Program-made: the position numbers and the translations under genes
NCBI GenBank assembly: GCA_030528845.1
Contig: JAUMYC010000125.1
Span: forward strand, 1 to 7,297
Direction of reading: 5' to 3'
From: Eubacteriales bacterium
GTDB taxonomy: Bacteria; Bacillota_A; Clostridia; Christensenellales; Aristaeellaceae
Length of the DNA stretch: 7,297 nt
Notes under the pieces: generated by a model
Database searches by the model: none
What the model was told of the DNA's origin: nothing
Seen by the model: the letters and a program-made list of their open reading frames with translations, nothing else
Shown here: positions 5,200 to 7,297 of the stretch, piece after piece
How the letters are laid out: every line of letters starts with the position of its first letter
Numbering within the stretch: position 1 is the first letter of the stretch

Positions 5200-6008
5200 A
5201 CGCGAGAAGCTCGCTGCGAAAGGCGGTAAGAAGAAGGATGGCAGAATTGCGAAAACGGAACGCAGCCGGGCGGGCGCCTTCCGTTGAGGAGGAAATGACG
5301 ATCGATCTGGCCGAACTGCTCTACAGGCTGCTTGCAAAGTGGAAGCTGATCGCATTTGCGGCGCTGGCCTGCGCCGTGATCGGCGGCGTTTTCACGCAGT
5401 TTTTCATGACGCCCGTGTACGAGGCGCGTTCCACCATCTATGTGCTCAGTCGGCGCGATTCGGCGATCAACATATCCGACCTGCAGCTGGGCACAGCGCT
5501 GACGGCGGATTATGTCAAGGTGTTCGATATGTGGGAAGTCCATGAGCAGGTCATCAGTAATCTGGATCTGCCGTATTCCTATAAAAAGATGCGCGGCATG
5601 ATCGACGTGGCGAACACCCCGAACACGCGCATGCTGGATATCACGGTCTCGTCGCCCGACCCGCAGGAGGCTGCGGCGATCGCAGGCGAGTATGCAAGGG
5701 TGACGAGCGACTACATCGCAGAGACGATGTCGACGGACAGGCCGAGCATCATGTCTGCGCCGCTGGTGCCCACAAAGCCGACCGGCCCGAGCATGACTAA
5801 AAACGTGCTGCTCGGCTTTGCGCTGGGCGGAGCGCTCTCGGCGGGCGCGGTCTGTCTGCGGACGATTCTGGACGATACTTATAAATCGGCGGAAGACATC
5901 CGCCGTTATGCGGGCCTTGCGACTTTGGCGCAGGTGCCGCTGGACGAAGCGACGGAAAACAACGGCCCGGGCCGCAGGCCTTCCGGCAGCAGGAGGAGAG
6001 CGTCATGA
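5196..6008 (+). CDS. cpsC: CpsC/Wzz-type polysaccharide co-polymerase, BY-kinase activator
   Basis: Members of this family sit in the membrane, set polysaccharide chain length and activate the partner tyrosine kinase. Counted from ATG 5196 the protein has 270 residues: a basic cytoplasmic start, IDLAELLYRLLAKWK (36-50) leading into membrane segment 1 (about 51-71), the TPVYEARSTIYV entry to the external domain, a PLVPTKPTGPS proline-rich stretch (189-199), membrane segment 2 (about 202-222) and a cytoplasmic tail with DDTYKSAEDIRRYAGLATLAQVP. Relatives usually begin close to the IDLAELL segment, so ATG 5295 (residue 34), directly after AGGAGG but at only two bases' spacing, is a serious alternative. 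ATG 5238 is a third option. The tail, where relatives contact the kinase, is followed by a basic RRPSGSRRRAS end. The gene overlaps the kinase gene by ATGA, implying coupled translation. Confidence 0.88.
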   Translation: MNARSSLRKAVRRRMAELRKRNAAGRAPSVEEEMTIDLAELLYRLLAKWKLIAFAALACAVIGGVFTQFFMTPVYEARSTIYVLSRRDSAINISDLQLGTALTADYVKVFDMWEVHEQVISNLDLPYSYKKMRGMIDVANTPNTRMLDITVSSPDPQEAAAIAGEYARVTSDYIAETMSTDRPSIMSAPLVPTKPTGPSMTKNVLLGFALGGALSAGAVCLRTILDDTYKSAEDIRRYAGLATLAQVPLDEATENNGPGRRPSGSRRRAS

Positions 6009-6751
6009 ACAAGCTGACGATCGAACGGTTTCCTGCGCTGAGCTATGCGCAGGACGAGGCGCTCAACACCCTGTGCACAAACCTTTTCTTTGCCGGCGAA
6101 GGGATCAGAACAGTCATGTTCACCAGCTGCCGGGCAAGCGAAGGCAAATCCTTTTTGACGATGAATACCATGCGAACGATGGCCTCGCTGGGCAAACGGG
6201 TCGTGCTGGTGGATGCAGACCTGCGCTGCAGCGCGATCCGTTCGACGTTCCGCTTGTCTTATGAGCAGCCGGACAGCGGAAAAGGGCTTGCGCATTGGCT
6301 GGTCGGCCTTGCGTCGGCAGAGGAGATCCTCTACAGGACGAATATCGAGCGGGCGTGCATCGTGCCGGTCGGCCGGGAGGTCTCCAATTCTCTGCCGCTG
6401 CTCAACTCGCCGCGCCTGCCGCGTTTGCTGGATATGCTGGCCGGGAGCTTTGATTATGTATTGGTCGACGCGCCGCCCGTGGGAGCGATCATAGACGCCG
6501 CGCAGATCGCAAAGCACTGCGACGGTTCGCTGATCGTCGTGGGATACAATCAGGTGCATCGCCGCGAGCTGATAGAAGCGAGGGAGCAGTTGGAGCAGTC
6601 CGGCTCCCCTGTGCTCGGTGCAGTGCTCAACATGGTGGGAGGCGACGGTTACGTGAGCAGAAATTATTACCGCAAGACCTGCGGCGCGGAGTATCCCCCT
6701 GCCGGAGAGCGCGCGCCAAGGAGGAAGCCTGTTCCCGCGGCGAAGAAATGA
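6005..6751 (+). CDS. cpsD: CpsD/CapB-type bacterial tyrosine kinase (BY-kinase)
   Basis: This 248-residue cytoplasmic ATPase-type kinase should autophosphorylate C-terminal tyrosines under control of the CpsC-like protein and so regulate polymer synthesis. It shows the P-loop SCRASEGKSF (Lys48, Ser49), Walker A' VVLVDADLR (Asp70, Asp72) and Walker B YVLVDAPPVG (Asp155). A tyrosine cluster lies near the end (Tyr216, Tyr221, Tyr222, Tyr230), the expected phosphorylation zone, followed by a basic proline-rich tail. The P-loop departs from the common S-x-x-P-G-E-G-K-S form: Pro-Gly is replaced by Ala-Ser. The SLPLLNSPRLPRLLDML region is also typical of the family. AGGAGGAG lies a few bases before the ATG at 6005, which overlaps the cpsC stop as ATGA. 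Length matches stand-alone Firmicutes kinases rather than Wzc-type fusions. Symbols vary (cpsD, capB, epsB, ywqD). Confidence 0.92.
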   Translation: MNKLTIERFPALSYAQDEALNTLCTNLFFAGEGIRTVMFTSCRASEGKSFLTMNTMRTMASLGKRVVLVDADLRCSAIRSTFRLSYEQPDSGKGLAHWLVGLASAEEILYRTNIERACIVPVGREVSNSLPLLNSPRLPRLLDMLAGSFDYVLVDAPPVGAIIDAAQIAKHCDGSLIVVGYNQVHRRELIEAREQLEQSGSPVLGAVLNMVGGDGYVSRNYYRKTCGAEYPPAGERAPRRKPVPAAKK

Positions 6752-6827
6752 GCGGCCGGGGCAGGGGAACACAGTACGGTCTTTGGGGAACGGGCAGCCG
6801 AATACGTCGGAGGGGAGATGCTGCGCC

Positions 6828-7297
6828 ATGGCGGTGTGCGGGGGACGGGCGCTGAAGGCAGGCGGCTGCGCGGCGGAGCGCGTCGGGGAAGCCGGGGTTT
6901 TGCAGACGTTTCCCGACGGAAGATGCAGGATCGACCGCGAGGAAGTGCTTCGGCAGGAGCGCCGCTGCGGACAGCTGCGGCGCGCGCAGGATATCGCGCT
7001 GTCGTCGTTGGCGCTGGTCGCGCTGTGCGTCCCGATGCTGATCGTGGCGCTGGTCGTCTGGCTGGAAAAACCGGGCGCGAGCCCGATCTTTACGCAGATC
7101 CGAGTGGGCAGAAACGGCAGACACTTCAGATTCCGAAAGTTCAGGAGTATGGTGCCGAATGCGGAGGAGGGGCTGGAAGGGCTCCTGAGCCAAAACGAAA
7201 TGAGCGGCCCGGTCTTCAAGATGAAGGACGATCCGCGGATCACGCGCGTGGGCAGATTCCTCCGCAAGACCGGTATCGACGAGCTGCCGCAGCTGTT
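6828..7297 (+). CDS. Membrane phosphoglycosyl transferase starting polysaccharide repeat synthesis (3' end outside window)
   Basis: The family transfers a sugar phosphate from a nucleotide sugar to undecaprenyl phosphate on the cytoplasmic side of the membrane, the first step of repeat-unit assembly. The 156 residues visible have about 50 residues of unremarkable lead, then RRAQDIALSS and a hydrophobic segment (about 57-79), SPIFTQIRVGRNGRHFRFRKFRSM, GPVFKMKDDPRITRVGRFLRKT and IDELPQL. Asp151-Glu152 match the catalytic Asp-Glu pair known from PglC-type enzymes. There is no room for the four extra membrane helices of WcaJ-like proteins, so this is the compact form. The start is uncertain: ATG 6828 stands 12 bases after GGAGGGG (6809-6815), GTG 6834 is an alternative, and ATG 6818 is out of frame. 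It follows cpsD by 76 bases in the same direction. The frame is open to the window edge. Confidence 0.9.
   Translation, partial: MAVCGGRALKAGGCAAERVGEAGVLQTFPDGRCRIDREEVLRQERRCGQLRRAQDIALSSLALVALCVPMLIVALVVWLEKPGASPIFTQIRVGRNGRHFRFRKFRSMVPNAEEGLEGLLSQNEMSGPVFKMKDDPRITRVGRFLRKTGIDELPQL

Noticed and set aside
6818..6830. ATG 6818 close after GGAGGGG as start of the sugar transferase gene
   Set aside because: It is in a different frame from the transferase motifs; the in-frame ATG is at 6828. A frameshift is not needed to explain the gene.
5906..7267. Open frame of 453 codons on the minus strand
   Set aside because: It is antisense to the kinase and transferase genes, whose motifs are unmistakable, and its own translation resembles no protein.

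Overview
The window looks like chromosomal DNA from a GC-rich, Gram-positive-type anaerobe, most likely a member of the Clostridia. The evidence is strong purine-rich Shine-Dalgarno sites, a polysaccharide operon of Firmicutes layout (LCP protein, then separate CpsC-like and CpsD-like proteins instead of one Wzc fusion), an LCP protein of a clostridial subtype, and riboswitch control with an intrinsic terminator. The taxonomic call is an inference; no rRNA or other marker gene is present.

Left part, plus strand (1-1795). The 3' end of a gene for a protein resembling L-2-amino-thiazoline-4-carboxylate hydrolase is followed after 57 bases by a complete cytosine deaminase gene (codA) with every catalytic residue in place. 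The two look like a small catabolic or salvage operon for nitrogen-containing rings. It ends at a strong GC-rich hairpin with T-runs on both sides, which also serves the convergent gene to its right.

Middle, minus strand (1885-3281). A near-consensus promoter (3253-3281) drives a leader of about 440 bases that contains a clear cobalamin riboswitch (3011-3232). Next come an intrinsic terminator (2869-2899) and a possible second, Shine-Dalgarno-masking hairpin, then a gene for a BtuF-type substrate-binding protein. The 3' strand of riboswitch stem P1 can also pair with the 5' arm of the terminator, which suggests how vitamin B12 would switch the gene off. No permease or ATPase gene lies next to it.

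Right part, plus strand (3330-7297). A divergent near-consensus promoter (3330-3358) starts an exopolysaccharide or capsule operon. It encodes an LCP-family glycopolymer ligase, an unrecognised small exported protein, a CpsC/Wzz-type chain-length and kinase-activating protein, a CpsD-type BY-kinase, and the beginning of a membrane phosphoglycosyl transferase that starts repeat-unit synthesis (cut by the window edge). The leader has an unrecognised folded element and a hairpin followed by T-rich sequence. Two 9-codon reading frames end in 4-base overlaps with the starts of the LCP and CpsC genes, and the second lies across a terminator-like hairpin. These features suggest layered post-initiation control of polysaccharide production.

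I found no CRISPR array, tRNA, rRNA, insertion sequence or obvious defence system.
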